A DNA stretch of 21,274 nt. Origin: DASRRB01 sp036732755 (lineage in GTDB: Bacteria > Planctomycetota > B15-G4 > SIAN01). A program made the translations under genes and the position numbers. Where the stretch lies: positions 1 to 21,274 of the forward strand of contig DAINBU010000090.1 of NCBI GenBank assembly GCA_036732755.1. The letters are read 5' to 3'. Positions 6,609 to 15,623 of this stretch are shown piece after piece. A model generated the notes under the pieces. The model saw nothing but the letters and a program-made list of their open reading frames with translations, did not search any database and had not been told where the DNA came from. How positions within the stretch are numbered: position 1 is the first letter of the stretch; each line of letters starts with the position of its first letter.

Positions 6609-6986
6609 ATGAAGAAGCTCACGCCCGTGCTGGTCGTCGATTCGATCGAGGAGTGTCTGCCGTTCTGGGTCGGAAAGGTCGGCTTCACGAAGGGGGTCGA
6701 GGTGCCGCACGGCGAGAAGCTCGGCTTCGTGATCCTGAACCACGGCCCGGTCGAGCTCATGCTGCAGAGCCGCGCGAGCGTGCTCGCCGACGTCCCGACG
6801 CTCGCCCACGAGATCGGCAAGGCGGCGCTCTTCATCGAGGTCGAGGACCTCGCGCCGTTCCGGAAGGCGCTGGCCGGCGCGCCGAAGACCTTCGAGGAGC
6901 GCTCGACCTTCTACGGCGCGCGCGAGATCGGCGTGCGCGATCCGGACGGCCAATGCGTGACGTTCGCGCAGTTCGCGAAGCAGTGA
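6609..6986 (+). CDS. Small VOC-family (glyoxalase/bleomycin-resistance-type) protein
   Basis: This 125-residue cytoplasmic protein is a single VOC domain. LTPVLVVDSIEECLPFWVGKV starts the first beta-alpha-beta unit, KLGFVILNHGPVELML its central strands, KAALFIEVEDLAPFRKAL the second unit, and REIGVRDPDGQCVTFAQF the closing strands. The DPDG turn and the final strand are typical. The subfamily without an early His is often annotated as glyoxalase-like or bleomycin-resistance-like, with no known substrate. ATG 6609 is preceded by GGAGG with a short spacer. Two hairpins lie in its leader. Its stop faces that of the giant minus-strand gene across only 7 nt. It lacks the signal segment of the other VOC protein in this window and is not a close copy of it. 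Confidence 0.9.
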   Translation: MKKLTPVLVVDSIEECLPFWVGKVGFTKGVEVPHGEKLGFVILNHGPVELMLQSRASVLADVPTLAHEIGKAALFIEVEDLAPFRKALAGAPKTFEERSTFYGAREIGVRDPDGQCVTFAQFAKQ

Positions 6987-6993
6987 GCCCGCG

Positions 6994-9900
6994 TCACGGC
7001 ACGCGCACGCGCCCGCCTTCAGACACGGCGCGGCCGCGGTCGAGGAGCCACTGCACCCCCTCGTCGAAGAGCGCCGCGACGCGCTCGGTCGCGCGTGCGT
7101 AGCCGCAGAGCTTCGCGGCGGCGCGCGCGAGGTCGCCGCGCGGCAGCGCGACGTTGGCGGCGAGCACGCGCTCGGCGGCGGCGGCGCGCTCCTCGATCGG
7201 GACGTGCGGCGCGTGGCGGACGCGGCCGTCGGCGGCGGGGCCGCGCAGCGGCGCATGCTCCGGATCGACGCCGATCGGCCAGAGGAACTCGCCTCTCCGC
7301 GCGAGCGCGCCGCGCGCCGCGGCCGCCTCGGCGACCTTCGTGCACTCGGCCGCGACGGCCGGCGTGAGGCGCGCGACGCGATGGAGCGCGGCGAGCGTCC
7401 GGTACGCCGGCTCCTCGTGGATCGGCCCCTCTTCACGGACGATATTGGCGAGCAGGGACGCGGCCGACGCGGCGTTGGCGAGGTCGGCCGGAGCGCGCGG
7501 CGGCTCGACCGGCGCGACGTAGGGCGTCCACGGCTCGGGAGAAACCAGCGAATCGGGCGCGGCCGGCGCCGCGTCTTCCGGCGCCGCTTCGACCGGCGCG
7601 TCCTCGTCGTCACCCGGATCCGCGGCGTCGGACGCCGCCGCGTCCGTAGCGTCGGTCGCGAGCTGCGCGTTGGCGCCCGCGCCCGCGGCCGCGGGCGGCG
7701 CGGCGCGCAGCGCATCGAGCCGTGCGCGCAGCCGCGCGAGCTCGCGCTGCGGATCGACGATCCACTCGGTCGACCAGACGCGCGCGAGGCGCCAGCCGAG
7801 CCCTTCGAGCACGGCGTCGCGCAGCCGGTCGCGGTCGCGCGCCGTCTCGCCGGCGCCGTAGCCCGGCCCGTCGCTCAGGATGCCGGCGACGTAGCGGTCC
7901 GATTGCGCGTCGCGACACGCGAGGTCGACGCGCAGGCGCGACGCGCCGACGCCCGCCTCGAGCGTGAGGCCGTGCTCGGCGAGCGCGTCGGCGACGGCGG
8001 CGGAGAGCGGCCCGAGCGAGGCCGGCGCGTCGCCGCCCTTCGCGGTTCCCTTGCCCTTCTCGCCGGCCGCGTACTCGAGGAAGCGGCGCAGGTGGTCGAC
8101 GCCGACCGCGCGCGTCCGCGACGGGTCGATCGCGTCGGCGTCGAGCGACGAGAAGACGACGAGCTGCTCGCGGGCGCGCGTGATCGCGACGTTGAGGCGC
8201 CGCTCGCCGCCGTCGACGTTGAGCGGCCCGAAGTTCATCAGGATGCGGCCGCGCGCGTCGGGCCCGTAGGTGATCGAGAAGAGCATGACGTCGCGCTCGT
8301 CGCCCTGGACGTTCTCGAGGTTCTTGACGAAGACCGGCTCGGGCGCGGCTTCGGAGAACCAGGGCTCGATCTCGGGGTGCTCGGCGCGGGCGGCGTCGAG
8401 CAGGTCGAGGATCAGCTCGCGCTGCGGCGAGTTGAAGGTGACGACGCCGATCGAGCGCGCGCGCCGCGCCGGGTCGCGCAACGCCGCCACGACCCACGCC
8501 ACGATCGCCTCCGCCTCCGCGCGATTGGTGCGCGAGCGCGCGCGGTCGAAGACGCCGTCGACGCGCTCGAGCGAGACGCCGAAGCGCGCGCGGTCGGTCC
8601 ACGCCGACGGGAAGGTCTGGAGCCGGCCCTCGTAGTAGTGGCGGTTGCTGAAGTCGATCAGCTGCTCGTGCCGGCTGCGGTAGTGCCACCGCAGCGTGAG
8701 CTGCGGCAGGTTCGCCGCCACGCACTCGTCGAGGATGCTCTCCACCTCCTCGGTGCGCGGCAGCTCCGGCTCCGCCTCGTCGGACGCGCCGCCTTCGTCC
8801 TCGCCCGTCGTCTGCACCGTGAAGAAAGAAGTCGGCGGGAGCTGCCGCGAGTCGCCGACGATGACCACCTGCGTGCCGCGCGCCAGCGCGCCGACCGCGT
8901 CGGGCACCGTGATCTGCGACGCCTCGTCGAAGACGACCACGTCGAACTTCCGCGACGAGGGCGGCAGGTACTGCGCGATCGAGAGCGGGCTCATCAGGAG
9001 GCAGGGCTTCAGCCGCGGCAGCAGGTTCGGCAGCTCCGCCAGCAATCGACGCACGGGAAGGTGGCGGCGCTTGAGCACCGACTGGCGCTTGAGCAGCCCG
9101 ACCTCCGACTCGGCGACCGCGGCCGCGCTGCCGGCCGGCGTCGCCGCGCGCCGCAGCGCATGCGCGAGGCGCGGCCCGTTCTCCGCGATCCACGCCACGT
9201 CGGCGGCGCGGAACTCCGCGATGCGCCGCTCGTGGTCGCGCGCGTCGAACCCCTTGAACTCCGGCCGCGCATCGAGCGAGCGCACGATCCACGCCTCGAG
9301 GAAGGAGCGCTCCGCCGTCGCGGGCCAGCGCTCCGGCGCGATCCCGGCGTGGAGCGCCGCGGCGACGAAAGGCGCGAGCCCGGCCGCCTCGGCCGCCGCG
9401 CGCGCGTGCGTGTAGCGCGTCCAGTCGCGCAGCTCCGGCAGCCCGGCGCGCCACGCCGCGACCCCGGTCGCGACGTCGGCGAGCCGCATCGGGGCCGCGA
9501 ACGCGGAGTCGTCGAAGCGCAGCAGCGCCTGCGCCTGCACGCGCGCGAGGCCGAACTCGTCGTGCGCCGCGCGCAGCGCGGCGGCGAGCGGCGCCGCGGC
9601 GCTCGGCTCGAGCGCGCGGAGCTTCGGAGCCGCTCCCGCGTCCTTCGCCTCTTTCACCGGCTTCGATTGCTTCGCGACTTCGGCGGCCGCGGCGCGCCAG
9701 CGGCGCGCGAAGTCGGCGGCCGCGTTCAGCATCCCGGCATCGGTGCCGGCGGCAGCTGCGGCAGCGCCGAAGAGCTCGCTCAGGAACGGCCGCTCGGCCT
9801 CGATCTCGCGCCGCGCGTCGCGCACGCGCAGCGCGGCTTCGAGCGCCCGCACGATCCGCGGGGTCTCCGGCAGCGGACCGCGCGCGACGGACGCCAGCGC

Positions 9901-12585
9901 GCGGCGCGGCCCGCGCAACGCGAGCCAGCGAATCGGTGCGATGCTCCCGCCACGGCGGACGAAGGCGTCGTGCAGCGCCCGCAGGTCGAGCGCGTACACG
10001 CCCTCCTCGAAGTGCTGCGTGACGTCGTTCGAGAGCTCGGCGACCTCCTCGGCGCGCAGCGCGTCCGCGTCGATCCGTGCGAGCGCAGCGTCGAGGTCGG
10101 CGCGCTCGAGCAGCTCCCAGCCGCCCTTCGGCGCGCCGGCCGCCGCGAGGTCGGCGAGCGCGACCAGGGCCGGCAGCGCGGCGAGCGGCAGCTCGGCGGG
10201 CAGGGCGAACGCGGCGGCGAGCGGCGCGACCGCGTCGCCGAGCGCCGTCGTCGCCTTCGCGAAACGCGCGAGCGCCTGCTCGATCGACTGCTGCGTGAGC
10301 GGCGTCCATTCGACCGGCCGGCAGGCGCGCCACGCGCTCTTCTCCGGATCGCCGACCGCGGCCGCCGCGTCGGCGAGCGCCGCGACCGCCTGCGTGCGCT
10401 GCGTGAAGGTCGCCGCGTCGACCGCGAGCACGTCGCCCCATTCGAGGTCGAGCCGCGGCGCGTCCGCGAGCTCGAGGCGCCGCTCGAAGCACTCGAAGTG
10501 GGAGCGACCGAGCGGCGTCGGCTGATGGAGCCCGTCGGCGTACGCGCTGAGCTTCGTCGCGAGGTCGGCGACCTCCTGCGCGCGCTCGCCCCGTTCCACC
10601 GCGGCCGGTCCGCGCACGCGCGGCGGATCGAGCAGCGACGCAAGCTCCGCGATCACCTCGCGCTTGCTCGCCTTCTGCGAATGGAGCTCGAGGCAGAGGT
10701 CGCCGAGGCCGACCCGCTCGAGACGGCGCGCGACGACCTCGAGCGCCGCCTGCTTCTCCGCCACGAAGAGGACGCGCTTGCCGGCGGCGAGGCACTCGGC
10801 GATCAGGTTGGCGATCGTCTGCGACTTGCCGGTGCCGGGCGGCCCCTGCAGCACGAACGAGCGGCCGCGCAGCGCGGCGTCGATCGCGACGCGCTGGCTC
10901 GCATCGGCGTCGAGCACGAGGCGGCTCGCGCCGAGCGGCCGCTCGCGGTCGAGCTCGCGCGGCTCGACGAACGGCTCGCCGGCCAGGAGCTCCTTGCCGC
11001 GGTCGCCGTGCACGAGGTGGCGCACGAGGTCGTGGCGCAGGAGCTCCGGCTCGTGGTCGACGAGGTCGCGCCAGAGCAGGAACTTGGTGAAGGAGAAGAA
11101 GGCGACGTGCGCCTCCTCGACCACGTCGAAGCCGCGCTGGCGCGCGAGCGCCCCCTGGAACGCCTTGATCACCGCGCCGACGTCGATGCCGCGCTCGTCG
11201 GTCGGCAGTGGATCGAGCCCGGGGATCTCGAGGTCGAGCTCGGCGCGCAGCTTCTCGAGCAGCGTCTCGTTCACGCGCGGCTCGTCGTCGCGCAGCCGCA
11301 GCTCGTAGCCGTTCCCGCTGGCGCGCCGCGCCAGCTCGACCGGGACGAGCAGGATCGGGGCGAGGCAGCTCCCGTCGGCGTGGCCGGTCGCGACGCGGTT
11401 GGGCGGCCGCCAGCGCAGCATCCCGAGCGCGAGCTCGAGCGTGCTGGTGCCGGTCTCCTCGACTTCACGACGCGCTTCCCGCCAGAGCATCACGAGGCGG
11501 CGCTGCAGGTCGGCGGCGTCGTGCTTCGTCGGCAGCTCGCCGCGATCGAGCCGGTCGCGCAGCGCGCGGCGCCGCTCGCCTTCCGGCGTGCGCTCGAGCA
11601 CGAGCTCGCGCGCGCGCGGGTCGGCGCCGCCGAGCGCCACCTGCGCCGCGATCGCGAGCGGCCGCGCCTGCAGCCGGTCCTCGAGGTCGCCGAGGTCGGG
11701 CAGGTCGAGCGCGAGCGTGCGGCTCCGCGACGGGAGGAAGTTCAGGAGCCGGTTGCGCAGCGTGAGGTCGAGCAGCTGCTCCTTCCAGCGGTCGACGCGC
11801 GTGCGCACGCGCGCCGTCGCGGGCGCGGCAGTCGCCGGTGCCGGCCGAACCGCTTCCGGACGCGGCCCACGCTCGCTGTCCAGGCGCGATCCCCACGCGC
11901 CGTCCAGGCGCGACCCATGGATCGGCAGCGGCCGGATCCTCGCGAGCCGCGCCGCGCGCACGTCGAGCGCGAGCTCGAAGGCGTCGCGGTCGTCGAGGCG
12001 CGCCTGCGCGGCGTCGACGGCGGCGGAGAAGGGCGCCGTCGACGCGACGAGGCGCGTCGGATCGAACAGGACGACGCGCTCCGAAGCGACGAGCTTCGTG
12101 ACGATCCCCGGATCGTCGGTCGCCGCGACCGGCAGGTGGTCCTCCTCGAGCCACGCGCCGGCGCAGGTGCGCCCGTCGAAACGGACGACCCACGCGCCGA
12201 GCCCCGCCCGCTCGAAGAGCGCGGCGAACAACAGCGCGAGCTCGAAGTCGCTCGCCTGCTTCTGCGCGAAGACGACGGAGGGGAAGCGGAGCAGCGCGCC
12301 CGCCGGGACGACCTTCCAGCCGGCGGCGAGCTCCTGGAAGGCGGCCGCGATCGCCTCCACGCTCGCGAGGTCACCGAACAGATCGGGCTTGCGCGAGCGC
12401 GCGCGCCGGAGCACCTCCTCGACCGCGGGGTCGTCGGGCAGTACGAACGCCGCCGCGAGCTCGGCGAGGCGGTCGCCGTCCCACTCGTTCATCGCCAGCA
12501 CGTCGAGGGGTGTCTCGACATGGGCGAGCGTCTGCTGGGCGGCGCTCACGCCGACGATCAGCGTCGCGTGGGCGCGTTCGCGCAA
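6994..12585 (-). CDS. Giant DUF4011 / superfamily 1 helicase / Vsr-like nuclease / DUF3320 protein (Hhe-like), N-terminus separated by an in-frame amber codon
   Basis: The uninterrupted 1863-codon frame begins at TTG 12585. Order: an N-terminal beta-rich and transglutaminase-like region (about 20-215); a DUF4011 domain opening with VDRWKEQLLDLTLRNRLLNF (about 264-283); a superfamily 1 helicase with Walker A GPPGTGKS (581-588), Walker B VVVFDEASQI (about 1213) and motif III VGDSRQLPP (about 1240); the later helicase motif VTFNSPQ and NVAITRAREQL; a Vsr-like (MTES_1575) nuclease domain (about 1545-1610) with RVDLAC and ARDRDRLRDAVLEGLGW; and a C-terminal DUF3320. Such DUF4011-helicase-Vsr proteins include a reported single-gene phage defence (Hhe). 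The nuclease region reads GILSDG where many relatives have GIECDG, so catalysis is uncertain. Family sequence continues upstream of TTG 12585 to 12858 in the same frame, broken only by TAG at 12732-12730. The true start is therefore probably not 12585. Confidence 0.88.
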   Translation of the reverse strand: MRERAHATLIVGVSAAQQTLAHVETPLDVLAMNEWDGDRLAELAAAFVLPDDPAVEEVLRRARSRKPDLFGDLASVEAIAAAFQELAAGWKVVPAGALLRFPSVVFAQKQASDFELALLFAALFERAGLGAWVVRFDGRTCAGAWLEEDHLPVAATDDPGIVTKLVASERVVLFDPTRLVASTAPFSAAVDAAQARLDDRDAFELALDVRAARLARIRPLPIHGSRLDGAWGSRLDSERGPRPEAVRPAPATAAPATARVRTRVDRWKEQLLDLTLRNRLLNFLPSRSRTLALDLPDLGDLEDRLQARPLAIAAQVALGGADPRARELVLERTPEGERRRALRDRLDRGELPTKHDAADLQRRLVMLWREARREVEETGTSTLELALGMLRWRPPNRVATGHADGSCLAPILLVPVELARRASGNGYELRLRDDEPRVNETLLEKLRAELDLEIPGLDPLPTDERGIDVGAVIKAFQGALARQRGFDVVEEAHVAFFSFTKFLLWRDLVDHEPELLRHDLVRHLVHGDRGKELLAGEPFVEPRELDRERPLGASRLVLDADASQRVAIDAALRGRSFVLQGPPGTGKSQTIANLIAECLAAGKRVLFVAEKQAALEVVARRLERVGLGDLCLELHSQKASKREVIAELASLLDPPRVRGPAAVERGERAQEVADLATKLSAYADGLHQPTPLGRSHFECFERRLELADAPRLDLEWGDVLAVDAATFTQRTQAVAALADAAAAVGDPEKSAWRACRPVEWTPLTQQSIEQALARFAKATTALGDAVAPLAAAFALPAELPLAALPALVALADLAAAGAPKGGWELLERADLDAALARIDADALRAEEVAELSNDVTQHFEEGVYALDLRALHDAFVRRGGSIAPIRWLALRGPRRALASVARGPLPETPRIVRALEAALRVRDARREIEAERPFLSELFGAAAAAAGTDAGMLNAAADFARRWRAAAAEVAKQSKPVKEAKDAGAAPKLRALEPSAAAPLAAALRAAHDEFGLARVQAQALLRFDDSAFAAPMRLADVATGVAAWRAGLPELRDWTRYTHARAAAEAAGLAPFVAAALHAGIAPERWPATAERSFLEAWIVRSLDARPEFKGFDARDHERRIAEFRAADVAWIAENGPRLAHALRRAATPAGSAAAVAESEVGLLKRQSVLKRRHLPVRRLLAELPNLLPRLKPCLLMSPLSIAQYLPPSSRKFDVVVFDEASQITVPDAVGALARGTQVVIVGDSRQLPPTSFFTVQTTGEDEGGASDEAEPELPRTEEVESILDECVAANLPQLTLRWHYRSRHEQLIDFSNRHYYEGRLQTFPSAWTDRARFGVSLERVDGVFDRARSRTNRAEAEAIVAWVVAALRDPARRARSIGVVTFNSPQRELILDLLDAARAEHPEIEPWFSEAAPEPVFVKNLENVQGDERDVMLFSITYGPDARGRILMNFGPLNVDGGERRLNVAITRAREQLVVFSSLDADAIDPSRTRAVGVDHLRRFLEYAAGEKGKGTAKGGDAPASLGPLSAAVADALAEHGLTLEAGVGASRLRVDLACRDAQSDRYVAGILSDGPGYGAGETARDRDRLRDAVLEGLGWRLARVWSTEWIVDPQRELARLRARLDALRAAPPAAAGAGANAQLATDATDAAASDAADPGDDEDAPVEAAPEDAAPAAPDSLVSPEPWTPYVAPVEPPRAPADLANAASAASLLANIVREEGPIHEEPAYRTLAALHRVARLTPAVAAECTKVAEAAAARGALARRGEFLWPIGVDPEHAPLRGPAADGRVRHAPHVPIEERAAAAERVLAANVALPRGDLARAAAKLCGYARATERVAALFDEGVQWLLDRGRAVSEGGRVRVP
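11878..11925 (-). repeat. 24-bp tandem duplication in the interdomain linker of the giant helicase gene
   Basis: The sequence GTCCAGGCGCGA recurs exactly 24 bp apart (starts 11878 and 11902), with further matches around it. In protein it gives two 8-residue units, GSRLDGAW and GSRLDSER, in the linker before the DUF4011 domain. It is a small local duplication with no frame effect. Confidence 0.55.
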
Positions 12586-12729
12586 TTCACAGATCTTGAC
12601 GGGATCGAAGGCGAGATCGGGGTGGCGCAGCGTGAGCGTCCCGCCCGCCTCGATCTCCGGCAGCGGGATCGCACGCGCCGGCGCGAGCCCCGGCTCGATC
12701 GCGAGCCCGACGACCGCGTCGCGCAGCGG

Positions 12730-12858
12730 CTAGCGGCCGCGCCAGTGGAGGCGCAGCTCGCGCACCAGCGGGACCCCCGACTGCTCCGCCGCCCAGCTCG
12801 CGGTCCGATCGGCGACGACCGCGACGTCGAGCTGCCGCGCCGCCTTCGCGCCCGTCAC
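12730..12858 (-). pseudogene. N-terminal piece of the DUF4011 helicase gene, ending at an in-frame TAG
   Basis: GTG 12858 overlaps the TGA of the upstream EamA-M1 gene by 4 nt (GTGA), the pattern used elsewhere in this operon; ATG 12867 is also in frame. It encodes 42 residues, including LDVAVVADRTASWAAEQSGV and VPLVRELRLHWRGR, and then stops at TAG (12732-12730). Past the TAG, the same frame continues with PLRDAVVGLAIEPG, with no frameshift. Together these two stretches read as the beta-rich N-terminus normal for large DUF4011 proteins, in which a phrase like VPLVRRL is followed shortly by PLRDV. One base change at this codon would restore a protein of 1954 codons. Explanations are a nonsense mutation, a sequencing error, or readthrough. 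The fragment alone is too short to be functional. Confidence 0.7.
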
Positions 12859-15623
12859 TTCCCCCATTGCAACAGCTCGTCGATGGTGTCGCGCGAGACG
12901 GCGTGGTAGGTCGGGCGCGCGCGCTCGTAGATCCGCTTCGCCAGCGCGCGGCCCCAGTCGCTCTTCGCCAGCTCCTGATAGAGCGGCTTCAGGAACTTCC
13001 GGCGGCCCTGCGACGTGAGGAAACGTTCGAGCGGAGCGAAGCCCGGCTCGTACCGCCATGCGACGCACTGGACGAGCCACGCGAAGAGGACCTCGCTGTT
13101 GCCGCGTTCGGAGAGGCCGAACTGCGCGTCGAGCGCGGCGAGCTGCTCCTTCGTGAGCGACGGCGGGAGCGCGCGCAGGAACTGCTGCCACTGCTGCGTC
13201 GTGAAGCCCGCGACCTCCAGATCACGCGGAGAAACGCCCTCGGCGAGCCGCTTCCCCTGCGCCTCCGCACGCGCGAGTGCAGAAGAGGTCCGGCGCGGGC
13301 AGTTCGACGGCAGGCCCGGTTGATGGACCCACGCCTCGATCTGCAGCGACTGCTCGAGCTTCGCGTCGCCAGCGATCAGCTCACGGCGCAGGTAGGCCAG
13401 GAACTCGGCGGTGGTCCGGCTCTGGAAGGCGTTCGCGTCGAACCAGCCGCGCAGGAAGCGATCGAACTTCTCGCGGCCGACCGCGCGCTCGATCACCTGG
13501 AGGAAGCGCGCCCCCTTCTCGTAGGCGACGTCGGTCACGCCGTCGTCGGGGTTGCGTCCGGCGAGGTCGAGCTCGAGGCAGGTGTCCTTGGGCTGGTCCT
13601 TGAGCTCGGCGAGCGTCTTCTCGAGGTCCTGCAGCCCGAGCACGGCGAGCGCCTCGTCGAACTCCTCGCCGAAGACGGCTTCCATGATGCGGTGCTCGAA
13701 GTAGACGGTGAACCCCTCGTTCAACCAGAAGTCGTTCCAGGTCGCGTTGGTGACGAGGTTGCCCGACCACGAATGGGCGAGCTCGTGCGCGACCAGCGAG
13801 ACGAGCGAGCGGTCCCCGGCGAGGATCGTCGGCGTCGCGAAGGTGAGCCGCGGGTTCTCCATCCCGCCGAACGGGAAGCTCGGCGGCAGGACGATCACGT
13901 CGTAGCGGCCGAAGCGGTAGGGGCCGTAGAGCTTCTCCGCGGCGCGGATCATCGCGTCGAGGTCTTGGAACTCGGCGGCGGCGCGCTCGACGACGGGCAC
14001 CTCGGCGTAGACGCCGCAGTCCTTCCCGAGCGGACGGAACTCGACGTCGCCGATGGCGAGCGCGAGCAGGTAGCTCGGGATCGGCTGCGGCATGTCGAAT
14101 TCGTACCTGCCATCGCGGCTCTTCGACTGCGGATTGCTCGCGCTCATGAGCGCGAGGAAGTCGGCCGGCTTCGCGCCCGCGCCGTCCTCGATCGCGATCT
14201 TCGCGTGGTAGGTCATGCGGACCGACGGCGTGTCCTGGCACGGCACCCAGGTGCGGGCGAGGATCGCCTGCGACTGCGTGAAGAGGAACGGGAGGCGCTT
14301 CCCCGCCGTCTGCTCGGGCGACAGCCACTGCAGCGCCGCCGCGCCCGGGCTCGTCGCGTACTCGACCGTCACCTTCTTCGTGCCGGCGGCGAGCGGGATC
14401 GTGAGCGCGCTCCCGAAGTCGCCCTCCGCGGCCGCGAGGCGATGCGCGACGCGCTTCGCTCCCGCCGTGACCGCCGCGATCTCCAAGTCGCGCGTGTCGA
14501 GCACGAGCTCCGTCGCGCCGGGCGCGAGCTCGACGTCGAGGGTCGCGCGTCCGCGCAGCCGCTTCGCCGAGAAGTCGACGGCGAGCTCGAGGTCGAGGTG
14601 GCGCACGACCGCCTGATCGGGACGCGCGAAGCTGTGGGGATCGCGGAGCGCCATCGACCGTTCTCCAGGCAGCACCAGCCATAGGACGCCGGCGAGCGCC
14701 ACCACCGTCCCGACGCCGGCGCTGCGCCGGTAGCGCTCGCGCAGGATGCCGACCGCGAGCGGCAGGAGGAAGATCGGCGTGGTCGAGAGGAGGCAGAGCG
14801 CCACGCTCGCCGGGATGCGCTCGAAAGAACCCTGCTGCAGGAAGATTCCGCCGCAGCTCGCCAAGAGCACCGACACGACCTCGAGGCCGCGCCGGCGGAT
14901 CGTCGCGAGCGGCCGCGCGTCGGAGCGCAGCGTGCGCAGCACGAGGCCGGCGACGAGGAGCAGCGCGAGCGCGCCCGTGACGCGCAGCGTTCCGGCGCGC
15001 AGCGGGCCGACCGCGGCGACCACCTCGTGGCTGATCATCCCCGCGCACGCGTTGCAGAGCGACGAGGCGAGCCCGGCGATCAGCCCGAGCGCGTGCCTGC
15101 CGTGCGCCGCGTGGCGGCGCGTCGCGGCGTCGTCGATCACCGGCAGTTCGTCGGCGGAGGGCTCGAGGTCGCCCGAGACCTTGCTGCGGATCACGACCAC
15201 GACGCCGCCGATCACGAGCGCGATCGCGCCGAGCTGCGGCCAGGCGAGCCGCTCGCTGCCGATCAGCGCGCCGAGCGCGGCCGACCAGACCGGCGACAGG
15301 AGGTTCAGCGTGACGGCCGGCTGCGCGCCGAGCTCCCGCACGGAATAGAAGAGGAGGAAGTCGCCGAGCGCGAGACCGAGCGCGCCCGAGAGCAGGAGCA
15401 GCGCGCCGGCGTGCGTCGCGAGCAGCGCGAAGCCGGCCGCGCCGTCGAGCGCGAGCGTCACCCCCCAGAAGAAGGCGAACGCCAACGTGATCCGGAAGAG
15501 GTTCATCGCGCGCGGCCCGTCGCGCACGATCGGCCCCTTGAAGACCACCGTCGACGCGGCCCAGAGCGCCGAGGCCGAGAGTGCCATGCCGCCGCCGACG
15601 AGCGGCGAGGAGAGGTCGCTCAC
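12855..15623 (-). CDS. EamA-type transporter fused in frame to an M1 (leukotriene A4 hydrolase-like) aminopeptidase
   Basis: A single 922-residue frame. Residues 1-320 form an EamA (drug/metabolite transporter) protein with two five-helix halves, from ALWAASTVVFKG to VVALAGVLWLVLPG. Only a few residues later an M1 peptidase begins at MALRDPHSFARPDQ (residue 324). It has GGMEN (586-590), HELAH (613-617) and the third zinc ligand Glu636 in NEGF, that is HEXXH-x18-E. The Asp and Tyr of PDDGVTDVAYEKG and the C-terminal GRRKF match the catalytic and carboxylate-binding residues of LTA4 hydrolase, so this half looks active. GTG 15623 overlaps the upstream TGA by 4 nt. An internal ATG (14654) with GGAGAA at proper spacing suggests that the peptidase may also be made alone. 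The order of domains is certain; whether the cell makes a fusion, two proteins or both is not. Confidence 0.85.
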   Translation of the reverse strand: MSDLSSPLVGGGMALSASALWAASTVVFKGPIVRDGPRAMNLFRITLAFAFFWGVTLALDGAAGFALLATHAGALLLLSGALGLALGDFLLFYSVRELGAQPAVTLNLLSPVWSAALGALIGSERLAWPQLGAIALVIGGVVVVIRSKVSGDLEPSADELPVIDDAATRRHAAHGRHALGLIAGLASSLCNACAGMISHEVVAAVGPLRAGTLRVTGALALLLVAGLVLRTLRSDARPLATIRRRGLEVVSVLLASCGGIFLQQGSFERIPASVALCLLSTTPIFLLPLAVGILRERYRRSAGVGTVVALAGVLWLVLPGERSMALRDPHSFARPDQAVVRHLDLELAVDFSAKRLRGRATLDVELAPGATELVLDTRDLEIAAVTAGAKRVAHRLAAAEGDFGSALTIPLAAGTKKVTVEYATSPGAAALQWLSPEQTAGKRLPFLFTQSQAILARTWVPCQDTPSVRMTYHAKIAIEDGAGAKPADFLALMSASNPQSKSRDGRYEFDMPQPIPSYLLALAIGDVEFRPLGKDCGVYAEVPVVERAAAEFQDLDAMIRAAEKLYGPYRFGRYDVIVLPPSFPFGGMENPRLTFATPTILAGDRSLVSLVAHELAHSWSGNLVTNATWNDFWLNEGFTVYFEHRIMEAVFGEEFDEALAVLGLQDLEKTLAELKDQPKDTCLELDLAGRNPDDGVTDVAYEKGARFLQVIERAVGREKFDRFLRGWFDANAFQSRTTAEFLAYLRRELIAGDAKLEQSLQIEAWVHQPGLPSNCPRRTSSALARAEAQGKRLAEGVSPRDLEVAGFTTQQWQQFLRALPPSLTKEQLAALDAQFGLSERGNSEVLFAWLVQCVAWRYEPGFAPLERFLTSQGRRKFLKPLYQELAKSDWGRALAKRIYERARPTYHAVSRDTIDELLQWGK
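14652..14666 (-). promoter_or_regulatory. Internal ribosome-binding site and ATG for the M1 aminopeptidase half
   Basis: On the minus strand GGAGAA (14666-14661) is followed by a 6-nt spacer and ATG (14654-14652), in the same frame as the upstream EamA sequence. ATG marks exactly where M1 homology begins. This would give a free 599-residue cytoplasmic peptidase. Confidence 0.6.

Noticed and set aside
12583..12585. TTG 12585 as the true start of the giant helicase
   Set aside because: Family-like sequence continues in frame on its upstream side as far as 12858. I kept it only as the start of the longest uninterrupted frame.
12730..12732. Reassignment of TAG to an amino acid, or pyrrolysine insertion
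   Set aside because: TAG ends the PaaI gene at a natural C-terminus (5902-5904), and no supporting tRNA or downstream element is visible. A mutation or an error is simpler.
7204..12909. Open plus-strand frame of about 1900 codons opposite the giant helicase gene
   Set aside because: It is antisense to a gene with clear domains, is Arg-rich, has no recognisable motifs, and is expected where GC-rich codon bias removes stops from the opposite strand.
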